The notes below the pieces were generated by a model, which saw nothing but the letters and a program-made list of their open reading frames with translations, was not told the origin of the DNA and made no database searches. From the NCBI RefSeq assembly GCF_932276165.1, contig NC_063988.1, positions 9,672,001 to 9,736,000 on the forward strand: DNA of 64,000 bases, in the 5' to 3' direction. Origin of the DNA: Plutella xylostella. Taxonomy: Eukaryota > Arthropoda > Insecta > Lepidoptera > Plutellidae. This document shows positions 1 through 10,637 of this stretch, piece after piece (the stretch's first letter is position 1; the number at the start of each line of letters is the position of its first letter). The translations under genes were made by a program, and so were the position numbers.

Positions 1-310
1 AAAACATAAACGTCTTTAAAACTTTAGAACCAAAACCAAAAGATAGGTGCGACGACGAGCAAAGCGAGGAGGAGCGTGTTAGGTGCACATAGATATCGAA
101 AAACAAAGCGGAGCGCAGCGAAGCGGAGCGGAGCGTTTCAAATTTAGAGCAAAACAATTGCTAGGATTTTTATGGTGTTTAAACTTAAAAACCTTAGGAC
201 CTAAACCTAAAGATAGGTGCGACGACGAGCAAAGCGAGGAAGAGCGTGTTAGGTGCACATAGATATCGTAAAACAAAGCGGAGCGCAGCGAAGCGGAGCG
301 GAGCGTTTCA
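1..310. repeat. GC-rich 100-bp module, two copies 170 bp apart
   Basis: A 100-bp block at 41-140 recurs at 211-310 with two visible mismatches, so the period is exactly 170 bp. Each copy opens with AGATAGGTGCGACGACGAGC and closes with a run of GCGGAGC-like heptamers. A third copy lies at 38850-38944. The base composition (rich in GCG and GAG) is very unlike the AT-rich surroundings. Short frames cross the block on both strands but differ between copies, so I do not treat it as coding. The function is unknown. Confidence 0.85.
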
Positions 311-584
311 CATAATATAGCTTAAAAAATATGGTTTTTATACGCATTATGCTGCATAATTCATATAACCATTTCTTGTTAACTAAGAAACATTCGGGAA
401 TTTGTATTTTCGGAATATTAAAACTTCGGGATACGTAATTTTAACAATTCGATATAATAAAAAATCGTACTTTTGAAACATCGAAATAATAATATTCGGA
501 AAATTGACTTTCGTCATTTTAATAAATGTGTTGTTTGAAATTTCGTTTATAAACTATTCGTGATTTTCGTTATTCGGAAATTAT
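311..584. other. AT-rich quasi-periodic stretch next to the GC-rich module
   Basis: Short motifs such as TTCGGAATATT, TTCGATAT and ATTCGGAAA recur in degenerate form. No gene is visible. The third copy of the GC-rich module, at 38850, also sits in a quasi-repetitive AT-rich stretch (38465-39235), so module and flank may belong to one repeat family. Confidence 0.4.
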
Positions 585-589
585 GTAGT

Positions 590-1018
590 GTACCCCTCTC
601 TTTGCTATAGAGGTAGTTCAGAAAAAAACTATTGCAAAACCTTCAGATAGACAACGTTAGCAAACGTTTTCTTTCTGAATGCGATGGTTTTCAATCTCGC
701 TAGGTTATAACCTAATCAACTTTACAACCCCCGAGATTCAACACTAAAAGTAGCATAACTTTTGAACGGCTTAGCCGATTTTGATAAAATAGGACTACGA
801 ACACTCAGGGTAACATTATACCTATGACGCAAAAAAACAAACTAGAAATCGGTTCAGCCGTTTGGAAACAACCCCAGACAGTTACGCTACGCAATACACT
901 AACACACACTCAGATACACAGATATATTATTAAACTTATAACTCCCTTCTTTTTCGTCGGGGGTCAAAACAGCCGACAGTCAGAACTATGGTGTCACCAT
1001 GGTGACAAACCCTAGTCT
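590..1018 (+). repeat. Interspersed repeat of lepidopteran type
   Basis: The segment contains phrases met in many moth genomes: a CCCCGAGATTCAACACTAAA block at about 729, degenerate 'gccgattttgataaaat' wording, and an end near 'ttcgtcgggggtcaaaac'. A related CCCCGATATTCAACACTAAA sequence appears at about 19990. The short open frame at 824-1015 lies inside the repeat and is probably not a gene. I cannot assign a transposon class from the termini. Confidence 0.45.
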
Positions 1019-1064
1019 TGATTAGTCAGTGTTTGTAACCAAAATTCTAAAAGCCATGTAAGTA

Positions 1065-1208
1065 CAGTCAGCTGCATAAATAGCTGTAGGTACACTTTTG
1101 TACCTTGTCAAACTAATAGACTACCTTTTCAGATATTGACGCTGACGGTGTGTTATGAAGTCTGTTTGACAAGGTACAAAAGTTTATAGGTACTTACGCA
1201 GCTGACCG
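1065..1208. mobile_element. MITE, TA target duplication, family A copy 1
   Basis: The ends are inverted repeats starting CAGTCAGCTGCATAA and continuing through an ACACTTTTGTACCTTGTCAA-like block about 27 bp inside. The element is flanked by TA at 1063-1064 and 1209-1210. A second copy of the same family is at 40387-40520. TA duplication and simple terminal inverted repeats fit a non-autonomous Tc1/mariner-type element; that class is inferred from the TSD alone. Confidence 0.8.
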
Positions 1209-1532
1209 TAGTTTTAATAAGTAGTTAAGTAATTATTTATCGGTATTATTACTCTAATTACATCATACAGCTTGGGTAAAGTAAAATCCAACGATAGTTT
1301 ATGTTCTATTCGTGGTTGGAACTATTATTGTTGACTTTTACAGCAGGATTATTATCATCAATTTGCGTCGGCAATTAAGAACTAAGACCACGACAAGCAA
1401 CTACACATCCAGGGAAGTAAAAATGCTCATAAATTTCTCCCAACAGAAACAATGAAACAACAAAGACTGCTGGACAAAGTTCCATGTTTTTCTATTATTC
1501 ATTCCAGTGCGGCACAGCTAAGGTAGGAAATA

Positions 1533-1600
1533 CAGGGTGTTGCAAAAAGGGTATACTAAGCGGAAAACTTGAAACTTTGTTGGTCACGTGACTCTTTAAA
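1533..1600. mobile_element. Element end of the TA-CAGGGTGTTGCAAAAAG type
   Basis: After a TA dinucleotide the sequence reads CAGGGTGTTGCAAAAAGGG. This matches the terminal repeat of the complete element at 30993-31520. No matching right end was found nearby, so this is a solo or decayed end. A similar right end without a partner is at about 9675-9691. Confidence 0.45.
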
Positions 1601-1840
1601 CTATGTATGTGTAGAATGATATATTTTTTTCGCGTATTTTGACATTCTGATTTTTTTGTGTGTCAAGAAATATGAAGTCTATTAAACTCTACTAACGTTA
1701 ATAATAAGTATGATGGATGCAAAAATATGAGTAAGTATGTGAGTTAGTCCAACAAAAGTGCTTTTACATTTTTGACTGCTTAAGCCTCTTATATCCTCTA
1801 TAACCAACTTGAGAAAAATATTAACGTACCTACAGTTAAA

Positions 1841-1979
1841 CCCCCTTATTCATAGAAAAGTTACAATACGTTTTAACTAATAAACTGTTTTGTCCCTCTC
1901 TGTCAAAGAACAAATTGTTCTCTGTTCTAAAACAGTTTATTAGTTAAAACGTTTTGTAACTTTTCTATGAATAAGGGGG
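1841..1979. mobile_element. Foldback MITE, CCCCCTTATTCATAG family, copy 1
   Basis: The two halves are near-complete inverted repeats, starting CCCCCTTATTCATAGAAAAG and ending with the reverse complement. Copy 2 at 44418-44574 has the same termini and a clear TTA on both sides. Here the flanks are AAA on both sides. A 3-bp TTA/TAA-type duplication suggests a PIF/Harbinger-type non-autonomous element (inference). Confidence 0.8.
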
Positions 1980-1984
1980 AAAGT

Positions 1985-3346
1985 GTACACCGTATTGTAT
2001 ATTGTACATCTCATCCATACTGTGCCCTAGGCCTTAGGCCCACACGGCTCGCAGACTCCATTTAATCCGGCCAGTGCTCAATGACCCAATGTTCACGGTC
2101 GGACGGGCCCATGTTATCTTGGCTCCGAGACTTATTGTTGCACATTAAAATCTGTATGTGACACACTTGGCCCAAGTTATGACCCACATTTTACTAGCCG
2201 ACTTCGCAGACATACTTAACTGGGGGTTTATTTGTTTAAACACTTTATTGCGTTCGTAAAATGCTAGAGATGTCGGGAAATATGTATTTAACTACATTTT
2301 TTATGAGTAGGGATGATTAAGTGTCTTATAATCGTCTACAAAACATTATGAGGGGTTTATTTTGTTTCGACTAAATAGTTTGTTATTAGAATTATTAGCA
2401 TTGCACCAAATTTCCACGTTATTTCGGTCTAACCAACAATTTCACTCCTGACTTTGATTCTTCAATTTCGCAAAAGTGAACTGTTGGTAATTATCATTCA
2501 TTAGTTCATTAACAAACATTACCATTGAACACCATTTCCAAACCACTACAGTCCTACATACTCTAAATAGGTAAGTATTCGTTGTCGCAATATCAGATTA
2601 TTTTTACCGTTTTGGCTACAAATACTACCTAGTAGACTTCAAAAATATATATTAAAAAATCTAAAAAGTGAAAAGTCTGACTGTCCAGGTTACGCCGCCG
2701 CCCGCGTGTGTATGTATAAGGAACAGAGGGGGATATCGCGAACTCAAAATGAAGTAGGTAGCATTTGCGAAGTACATAATTAGTGTCAAATTCAATACAT
2801 TTCAAATCCATAAATCGTTGTCAAATCAAGTTCGCGAAATGATTCGTCAATAGCAGCTTTACCTACAAGTACCACGATGGTGATGGTGGTACGGGGCCAA
2901 ACTAGAGCGTCTATCTAATTCAGCCCTAGGTACCAAATGATGCCAAGTTCTGTTCGACAAACAAATGAAATTTACACCAATGCAATATTGAAGTTAGGCA
3001 GTTTTAGTGGCGCGGGTTGGAAACGCGCCAGTTGTACTTAACTTCAGATAGTTTGGCTTAAGTTTGTGTGCAGTGATCATACAGAAGACACAACTGAAGA
3101 GTTGAAGACTGTTTTGGCTATTTAACTCGCGATGTTGACTTGTTGTTGTTGCTGTTTACATATCTTGAAATAGATTGCATTTTATATCTACTTCTGATTT
3201 TGCAATAGTCGGAATAAATTTTATCAAAAGAATGACTGTACTGTTTGAATGCTATTACGGCAGCTTTGATTCTGTGGCAGAGTGTGGTGGTGTAAGGGAT
3301 AGGATCTCGTGAAGCATTCTTGTTATGAATGACCCCGTTTCTACTT
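1985..3346. other. No gene seen; probable intron or 5' flank of the receptor gene
   Basis: Short frames only, with no splice-flanked conserved segment. I looked here for an exon encoding the receptor N-terminus and the start of TM1, ending in the single base that completes the Gly codon of exon A, and found none. Confidence 0.5.
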
Positions 3347-3552
3347 CATCATCACGACCCATCACGTCCCCACTGCTGGCGCACGGGTCTCCTTCCAATG
3401 AAGGAAGGGTTTAGGCCTAGTCTACCACGCTGGCCTAGTGCGGGTTGGTGGACCCCAACACAAGCATCTTGTCTCTCAAAGCTGTCGGGAAGTGGGCAAC
3501 CCGACTGTCAGATGTCGAAGTCTTCATGCTGCCCGAAGACCTCTGACTAGGC
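3347..3552 (-). mobile_element. RTE-mobilised SINE-like repeat, copy ending 42 bp before exon A
   Basis: The plus strand begins CATCATCACGACCCATCACG, so on the minus strand the element ends in a TGATGATG tail. It contains 'gtgcgggttggtggacccc' and ends at 'cctctgactagg'. Related copies are at 9204-9363, 32773-32966 and 49203-49371. The RTE fragment at 46027-46675 has the same TGATGATG 3' end, so mobilisation by an RTE-type LINE is a reasonable inference. This copy lies close to the splice acceptor of exon A and could overlap its branch-point region. Confidence 0.7.
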
Positions 3553-3594
3553 TTTACGACTCACCTACTTACTAAACTGTATTTCCTCCACCAG

Positions 3595-3728
3595 GCAACG
3601 TGTTCGTGATAGCGGCTATCATCATCGAGAGGAACCTGCAGAACGTGGCCAACTACCTGGTGGCGTCGCTGGCGGTCGCCGACCTCATGGTGGCCTGTCT
3701 CGTCATGCCGCTCGGCGCTGTGTACGAG
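3595..3728 (+). CDS. 5-HT1: Serotonin 5-HT1-type receptor, exon A (end of TM1 to TM2)
   Basis: This is an internal exon of a class A GPCR. It is bounded by acceptor 'cctccaccag' and donor 'gag|gtgaga'. It enters with two bases of a Gly codon (phase 1) and ends on a complete codon. Its 44 full codons start NVFVIAAIIIERNLQN, the end of TM1 with the conserved GN pair, followed by intracellular loop 1. TM2 follows as NYLVASLAVADLMVA, with the conserved Leu-Ala-x-x-Asp sodium-site motif, then MPLGAVYE. Codons are GC-rich against an AT-rich background. The upstream exon or exons with the start codon, N-glycosylated extracellular tail and most of TM1 are outside the window or unrecognised. The family assignment rests mainly on exons B and C, which join in frame. 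Confidence 0.93.
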
Positions 3729-5759
3729 GTGAGAGGAGTAGTAGTAGCATAGAGAAAATCGGACGTTGACCTTTGCTATATGTATAATAGCAGCCAATAA
3801 CTATACACTGGTGGCCGTAAGCCTCATCCAAACACCAAAATCATCATATTTATATTATTCATTGATATTTATATACACCAACATACAATAATCTTGTGAA
3901 CGCCTAAACCAATTTTGATGAAAATAAAAAAGCGATAAAGGGCGTACCTAACCAGAAATTATAACAAATTGTTAGCTATACAACGTAAATTACTAACTCT
4001 CACTTTTCGTTTTGACTTTAAAACTCCCTGAAACACTACAATAGCGTTCATTTTAGCTTGCAACAAACTTTTGGATTCAGGGTGTTTCTCGACAATTGTC
4101 GCTACGCTTTAGCGGCGCGCGACTCAACGCAAAGTTAAATAGCGCCACTTCTAAACACGCTGCCGTTTCAATTTTATTTCCACTTCACACAACCTGTGTC
4201 TCGAGCCAACTTGTGTTCATAGAACGAGTGTGATGTTAGTGTTAGTTAAATGCCTAGGGTCGCTAGAACAAGTGACAAACACGAGAGCTGTGGCTATCTT
4301 GACGCAGCTGCTTATGGATTGTTGATTGAAAATGATGATGGGCACCAATGTATGGAAGCTGGGACCATCACCAATAGAAATGAGTGATAGGTCGTTGAAA
4401 AGGTATTTTTTTGCAGAATATGAATAAGGGAAGCGTTAGTCCTGATTTACTGTCCAATTAGAATAATCGTACCCTGAAAGTTTTTATATAGAAATACTGT
4501 AATTTTAATGTTTTTTTTTTTTAATTTTTTCACATTCATTTTTATTTTTAATAACAAAATGATCATCATTTATTATAATATTATAATTGTTTATTATCTC
4601 AGTAAATAAAACCAGTTGAAAGTAATTTCTCCCATTTTAATAATACGTGTTTACGTGTATTACGCCCTAACTGTCATCAGGAGAGAGAGTGCAATGCCAT
4701 AGAAAAATACTTCCTTCCGACGAATATATTTCAAAATGGACAACTTATACGGATTTGTCGTCATAATATTTTTTTGCTCACTTGATAAGAGCTATCCAAC
4801 GATGTATGCCTCATCTTTATTGGACATAGGTCCCAAAACGCCCATTGTCATTTTTAGGTGGTGGTATGGCAGCAGGACTATGGTTTGTAACCATGGCTCA
4901 CTGCCGTAGGAACGCCGGACTTATATACTATTATCGGGGTTACATGGTGTTTAAAAAGGGTTAGTATATTAAGCCGAAACAGGGTAAAATTCAGGAAGTT
5001 ATTCTGGTCAAATTTAGATCGACGACTTTGGACAAATCGTAAAATCTCTACACAAAGTTATTGTATACAGTTATTATGTAGAGTTTTTTAAAATTTAGTC
5101 TAAATTCCCTGCTGTCCCATCCATCTTGCCACGCTGTATGTAGAGCGTGTGTTAAATAATTTAGATCGTAGTAAATTTAATCGTCCATCTCCCAGTTATC
5201 CCAGTTATTATGTAGAGTTTAACGGAACGCAACCAACAGGCATTGTAACAACTCGGTAACTCTCGTTCACTCTGAAACTTGATATTCTGTTAAAATTCAT
5301 TCGCAAATTGACTCAATACAACTTAATCAGAACCCTGTTTCATATAGTTATTAAGACTAAGTTGCAGGCACAACTTAATTTTGCAATAGCTTCTCCGCAT
5401 ATTGCTCAGTGGTTCGAATGCATTCCATAGAGTCTATATTCTGAACACCTACACCGTGTTGTAATAATATATCCTATGTTGCATCGGCAGCGGCTAGACT
5501 TGCGGGGTAGGCCTGGTTAGATTTCCTGGGTCTAGGTCTTGCATGTGCTGTGCAACAGGCCCTCAACTCCCCTCATTAACATTTTACGATAATTTTGTAG
5601 ATATCAGAACTGTCTTTAGGGTAGGGAAGTTATATAATTTGAGGTTATTTTATTGGGATACCTATCCTATATGTATATTTAAAGTGTTTACAGCTGAAAT
5701 GAGATCAGAAATGCTCTACCCCCTATAAGGGAGCAATGATGTTGCCTCAATGGATAATT
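3729..5759 (+). other. Receptor intron 1, first part
   Basis: The intron runs from 3729 to 8906 (5178 bp). This part contains no gene. I see AT-rich sequence and degenerate repeat pieces, such as a decayed 'aaaaagggttagtatattaagccgaaacagggt' segment near 4955-4990. No alternative exon can be supported. Confidence 0.6.
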
Positions 5760-6288
5760 CAATAGGCTATGTCTGAAAAAATTTAACAACGCTCATAATT
5801 TTTCTGATGATAGGAATAACCCTCCGTATCATCCTAAAAAAATCTCAGATTTTTCCTACGCGTCAGTAATTTTATAAAAATAAAAACATTTTAAGTTTCA
5901 CAAAACGGGGATATGATGGCACTTCAGGACTTTTTCCATCGTCTCTATAGGCATTAAAAAAAAAATATGACAGGTTTTGATGTGACGTTGTAGGTCTATG
6001 GATAGACGTGTGACCAAAGAGTATGTAAAAGCTGACGCCTGTCAATTTTTTCTTTTTTCAATAAAAAAGAAAAATATATGGGCAATCCCATATATTTTTA
6101 TAGAGACGATGGAAAAAGTCCTGAAGTGCCATCATATCCCCGTTTTGTGAAACTTAAAATGGTTTTATTTTTATAAAATTACTGACGCATAGGAAAAATC
6201 TGAGATTTTTTTAGGATGATACGGAGGGTTATTCCTATCATTAGAAAAATTATGAGCGTTGTTCAATTTTTTCAGACATAGCCTATTG
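5760..6288. mobile_element. 529-bp hairpin MITE in receptor intron 1
   Basis: The left end CAATAGGCTATGTCTGAAAA is matched by its reverse complement at the right end. The inverted arms run for about 200 bp each with only scattered mismatches, for example 'cggggatatgatggcacttc' left and its complement right. The centre holds a second small palindrome. I see no clear target duplication. It could fold into a very long hairpin in the receptor pre-mRNA. Confidence 0.8.
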
Positions 6289-8520
6289 CGATCACTCTAA
6301 TTTTTGCATGCGCCGCTTTTTCGGACTAAATCATAAATAACAATAACTGTACTAATAAAATAACTCAGTAAAGTGTACGTGTTAGTGTTACTGAAATCTG
6401 CTTGTGTTACTGAATCTAACAAACACGTTTCCCTCGAATTAATCACTTTGTGACTAAGACGATTGTCCACTGCTACCGACACCCAAAGATAACATACAAA
6501 GTTCGTATTAAAATATTCGTTGTATGACTCGTATGCGGCAAGCCAAGTAGTGGTATATTCAGGTTTATGGCTCATGAATGTCAATACTTTCCGGCATATT
6601 ATTAAATGGGTTATTATTAAACTGTAGGGTTAAATGATGAAAGTCAACTCGCTTTCTACGAGTAAAAGCACTTTATTCAGATTATGGCTATCTCGACAAA
6701 CGATGTGCGAAGAAGCGATTCCCTATTTAAGTTTCTTTACTATAACACTGGGTATTATAACTATTGATATTTAGCAGCAGAAAATTCTGGCTCTGGCACC
6801 GGTGGCAGTGGACAAACGTCGTAACTCAGTCGTCTACAATTTGCACAAACAATAATTCTGTATCATGCGCTCAGCAAAACAAATAATAACTAAGTCGGAG
6901 CAAGAAAATTAAATGATCTTGTATCATTTTCTCTGGCTTTGTTAGATGTTTAAATATAACTAGATGTAACTGTTTGCTAGACACTTTTGTTAATGAACTA
7001 ACTTGTAGGTACGTTGTATGAACTATATGGTATGTATTTGGAAATGAAGTCGTGATCATGATTACATGTTACACCTTTGCTATAATTACTTGTTATAAAT
7101 GAAGTACTAACAATATTGTAATTGCATACCAATAATAATTATGGTTTGATAGTAATTGAATGTGAAAGGCAGATAACAGGACGTTACAGAGGTCTTTGTA
7201 AAGGTATTGGCATCATAGACGACGGACGCATCGCATTCAGTATTCTTTGTGTAGAAATTCACCCGAACGTCGGTATTGCCGACAACGTTTCTGACACATA
7301 TTTATGACAATCCGTTTGGTGCGATACGTACGATATCGATAGATGGACTTACCTTAAGACGGCTTTATCCTGCGGTAGACGATTTTCGACTGATGACTAC
7401 GAAAATATAACCTTTGCATCGCAAACGCTGTTCGCAGACTGACCTGTAGCGAACAGGTGTGTCACTGATAAAATTTCACCCTTCACCTATGCACATAAAA
7501 CCAAGAATGAAGATGACGAAGGCGGGATACCATTTTTATACAGCAAATGAAGGGTAAAATAGAAAAGTTTTAGTTATAAAATATCCGAGTTCCGTTCGCC
7601 ATTATTCTTTGAACAGCATCGCTAGATTCGCTACGGTAGACAAGCAACATAGGGTTTTATTATAAAAGGAAGGCACGTTTTATCATCATTTTCAACTTCC
7701 CAGTCTTCAAGGGAAATTGCCGGCAGCGGTGGAGGCACGTACACTCGAATAAGTGTTTTATATTTTGAGCGGTTAGAGATTGTTTTGTTAGCGGATTGTT
7801 CATGAAAGATTTTGGTGTCGCCATTTATGTTCACGCGCCGAAATTCCGCAACAAATGTGTGATTTGTAATTATTTTTGACTTTGACTTTAAAGGTGCCTA
7901 TTGGCGGCTGACTACAGTCATATGGGTTGTTGTAGCAATCGTCGAGCCTAACTAGCTACCAAATGGATTCCTTAATAATATTTAACTTTCGAACCGTCGT
8001 CTGCTTCAATATGATTTCGTGTCGTCCGACTTCAAATCATCAATATCCTATCGATAACTTTCAATTCTTACGTCCCACCAATATTCATATTCTATATTCC
8101 ATAGCCATGTATTTATTTATTAATCAATGGATAACATTAAATCGGTGAAGAAATCAGGAGAAATAGTTAGGTACAAGACTGGTATTTTCTCCTTTACCTA
8201 TAGCAATTCCTGTGTGTACACTTCGCTCGCACATCAAAGCTACTACACACTCGGTACACGTCAAAAGACCAACAATTTCCATGTAATCCCTCGCAAATAG
8301 AACACATTTTCCTGTTAATAGTGCGATTTGAATAAAGCTTCTGTGTGGGAGGAAAATATTTGCTTGGAGGTGCCTAATAAGGTGTTTTGCAATATGTAGA
8401 CATTTGTGGTAGGTGTGGGAATACTACTATATACATAATACCTACAACCATATAAAAAAAATGGTGTACCTATGTACATCGTATCTCAAAAGGCACACTC
8501 AAACAAAACGCACAGTAATG
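6289..8520 (+). other. Receptor intron 1, middle part
   Basis: No gene, tRNA or clear complete element was recognised. Frames are short and AT-rich. Confidence 0.5.
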
Positions 8521-8524
8521 TTAA

Positions 8525-8700
8525 TCCTGCTAATATTATAAATGCGAAAGTTGTGAGTACATGTGAGTATGTGTGTAAATGTTTATTCTCTTGTTCACGT
8601 TAAAACGGCTAAACTGATTTTAACGAAATTTGGTATGGAGTAAGCTGACACCCTGGATTAACACATAGGCTACTTTTTATCGCTGTATTTCCACGAGAAA
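8525..8700 (+). mobile_element. Helitron-like repeat, left end with body
   Basis: It begins TCCTGCTAATATTATAAATG after an A and contains the phrases 'aaatttggtatggag' and 'ctggattaacacataggcta', which are shared with the complete copy at 13815-14018. The right end (CTAG followed by T) is not visible, so the copy is truncated or decayed. Confidence 0.55.
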
Positions 8701-8906
8701 ACTTTGACTTTGATAATTCTGATGACATCTAAACACATGACTATAGTGCTAGAAGCTCAATGAACCCTTTTCGGCTTAGTATATTATGCAACAAAGCAAC
8801 GCAAAGTGGTCGACGTCGCGATATTCTACCTCTAATTCTAATAATTACTTATTTCGTGCACCCCAACTTATTCCTACTATTTACACACCCTCTGTCCCAC
8901 CCGCAG

Positions 8907-9016
8907 GTGAGCCAGGGCTGGATCCTGGGCCCGGAGCTGTGCGACATGTGGACGTCCAGCGACGTGCTGTGCTCCTCCGCCTCCATCCTGCACCTCGTCG
9001 CCATCGCCACCGACAG
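8907..9016 (+). CDS. 5-HT1: Serotonin 5-HT1-type receptor, exon B (ECL1 and TM3 to Asp-Arg)
   Basis: The exon is bounded by acceptor 'cccacccgcag' and donor 'gacag|gtaact'. It enters in phase 0 from exon A and leaves two bases (AG) of the Arg codon of the DRY motif. It encodes VSQGWILGPELCDMW, extracellular loop 1 with the conserved TM3 disulfide Cys (visible residue 56). Then comes TM3 with the amine-binding Asp in TSSDVLC (visible residue 63), SILHLVAIATD, and the first two residues of DRY. The GPELCDMW-TSSDVLC wording is characteristic of insect 5-HT1 receptors. The next exon supplies G-TAC to give Arg-Tyr. The last 20-odd bases and the donor are repeated three times in the following intron. 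Confidence 0.95.
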
Positions 9017-9463
9017 GTAACTGAGCTAAATACTACTCTATGTTGTTGAGTTAGAGTTTATAGGTATTTGTACATCGTCGCCATCGCCACCGACAGGTAA
9101 CTGAGCTAAATACTATCCTATGTCGTTGAGTTAAAGGTTATAGGTAGGTATTTGTACACCGTCGCCATCGCCACCGACAGGTAACTGCTAAATACGACTC
9201 TATCATCATCTTGATCACGACCCATCACGTCCCCACCACTGGATCACGGGTCTCTTTTCAATGAAGGCAGGGTTTTAGACATAGTCCAAAACGCTGGCAA
9301 AGTGCGGGTTGGTGGACCCCAACACAAGCAAGCGCTGAAGCTAGCTCGACTACGGACGCTTCGATACGACTCTATGGTCTTAAGTTATAGGTTATATTTT
9401 TACCTCGTCGCCATCGACACCGACGGGTAACTGTTAAAACTACTCTAAGGCATTGAGTTAAAT
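8995..9463 (+). repeat. Tandem copies of exon B's 3' end plus splice donor
   Basis: The sequence 'tcgccatcgccaccgacag|gtaact' ends exon B with its donor at 9017. It recurs in the intron with donor positions at 9097 and 9181 (both perfect) and at 9427 (degenerate, 'gacggg|taac'). Spacings are 80 and 84 bp, then 246 bp because a retroposon sits at 9204-9363. The unit is about 20 bp of exon plus 60 bp of intron, including 'tgagttaaaggttataggta'. The first base triplets after the true donor read TAA in frame, so use of a decoy donor would add a stop right after Asp-Arg. Confidence 0.9.
9204..9363 (-). mobile_element. 160-bp RTE-mobilised SINE-like insertion with 12-bp TSD
   Basis: A perfect 12-bp duplication ATACGACTCTAT flanks the insertion at 9192-9203 and 9364-9375. 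The inserted sequence belongs to the same family as 3347-3552: 'cacgacccatcacgtcccc' and 'gtgcgggttggtggacccc'. Its 3' end is at the left (CATCAT on plus, so ATGATG on minus). The other end (towards 9363) differs from the other copies, so this one is 5'-truncated or rearranged. It interrupts the third intronic copy of the exon-end tandem repeat, so it is younger than that array. Confidence 0.85.
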
Positions 9464-10637
9464 ATGTTATTCCGTGTGTTGTCGCTTTGGATTGTCGCGC
9501 GTGGCCGTCAAACTATCACCAAATTGGGTTAGACAACGTTTTCAATACCCAAAAAAAAATAACACCCAATACCCATGAGCGGTAAAAAACCACGTGATAA
9601 ACAAACTTTGTGCCAGAACCCAGAACCCAGTTCTGAATAAGAAGTTCTGTGACCCCCTTTCGACTTAACTTATACTTTTTGCAACACCCTGTAGACCTAT
9701 CTACATAATACGACAGAGCAAAATCTCCGTTAGCAGCTTAAAACCGTAAATTTTCCGGAAATGGTTTATTCAGATATTTGGCGGAACACCGCATGCACTG
9801 AGCAAGCTTCCATACCATTGAATTCAAACGCCTTTAATAAATAAGCGAGAAAGACATTCGGTATGAATGAAAATTATAAAATTGGATGCCCACCAAGTTG
9901 GCTGGTAAATATTTGAAGACGGGGAACTATTATACTCGACACGAATAAACTTGATTGTGTTTGTTTTGGAAAACATGAATACGCTTTGTATTCTGTTCCT
10001 CATAACTCTAACATAACACTCGCAACACGAAAGAATCCGTGCATTCGAAGCAGCGTATTTTTGCCATTTATAATGTTGTCTTATGCTTTCAACGCAAGGC
10101 TGTCGGGCTCGAATCGAACCCGCGCCGTGCTGCCGGAATAAATCAGGCATACATTTAAATGAAGCAGACTCGCTACTTATCTACCTTGCGCTTCCTACCG
10201 CCAACGGAAGCATTTCCTTAACAACATGTCGCTTTACAAAATACAGTCGAGATTTCTGCTTCATTTGTATATCAGCTACATAATGGGCCCCTCTCACGCG
10301 AGTGTCACTTGAGTGTACCGCATTATCATGTTCTTTCGCTGCTCCTCATCACTCACGTTACGGTTATAGCTTAATAACACGCTCGGCGGAGGTTTGCGCA
10401 CCCGCGCCCATAACACTTTATTTCATAAAGAACGGATGCATAAAGTGATTTATAGTTTACTGCCGACACTAACCCTTTGTGTGCCGGGCAAAGTTTAAAA
10501 ACTATCCAGGCTTTATACAGTCTCCTGTTGCGTTTTTTTGGCATTTGCTGATAGTTTTCCGGCGAAACATTTTGCATCCCAAATTATTCCAGAAAACCTG
10601 GTGTAATCGCCGTAGTTAATTGAATTTCCGTTTCCAG
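9464..10637 (+). other. Receptor intron 2, remainder
   Basis: Intron 2 spans 9017-10637 (1621 bp) and ends at the acceptor 'tttccgtttccag'. This part has no gene. A solo element end of the CAGGGTGTTGC family lies at about 9675-9691, followed by TA. Confidence 0.6.

Noticed and set aside
1..3594. Search for the first exon of the receptor gene
   Set aside because: No frame gives an N-terminal tail leading into TM1 and ending with one base of a Gly codon before a GT donor. The exon is presumably upstream of the window.
9017..9200. A CRISPR-like array
   Set aside because: The repeats are copies of an exon end and intron start with no regular spacers, in an animal genome.
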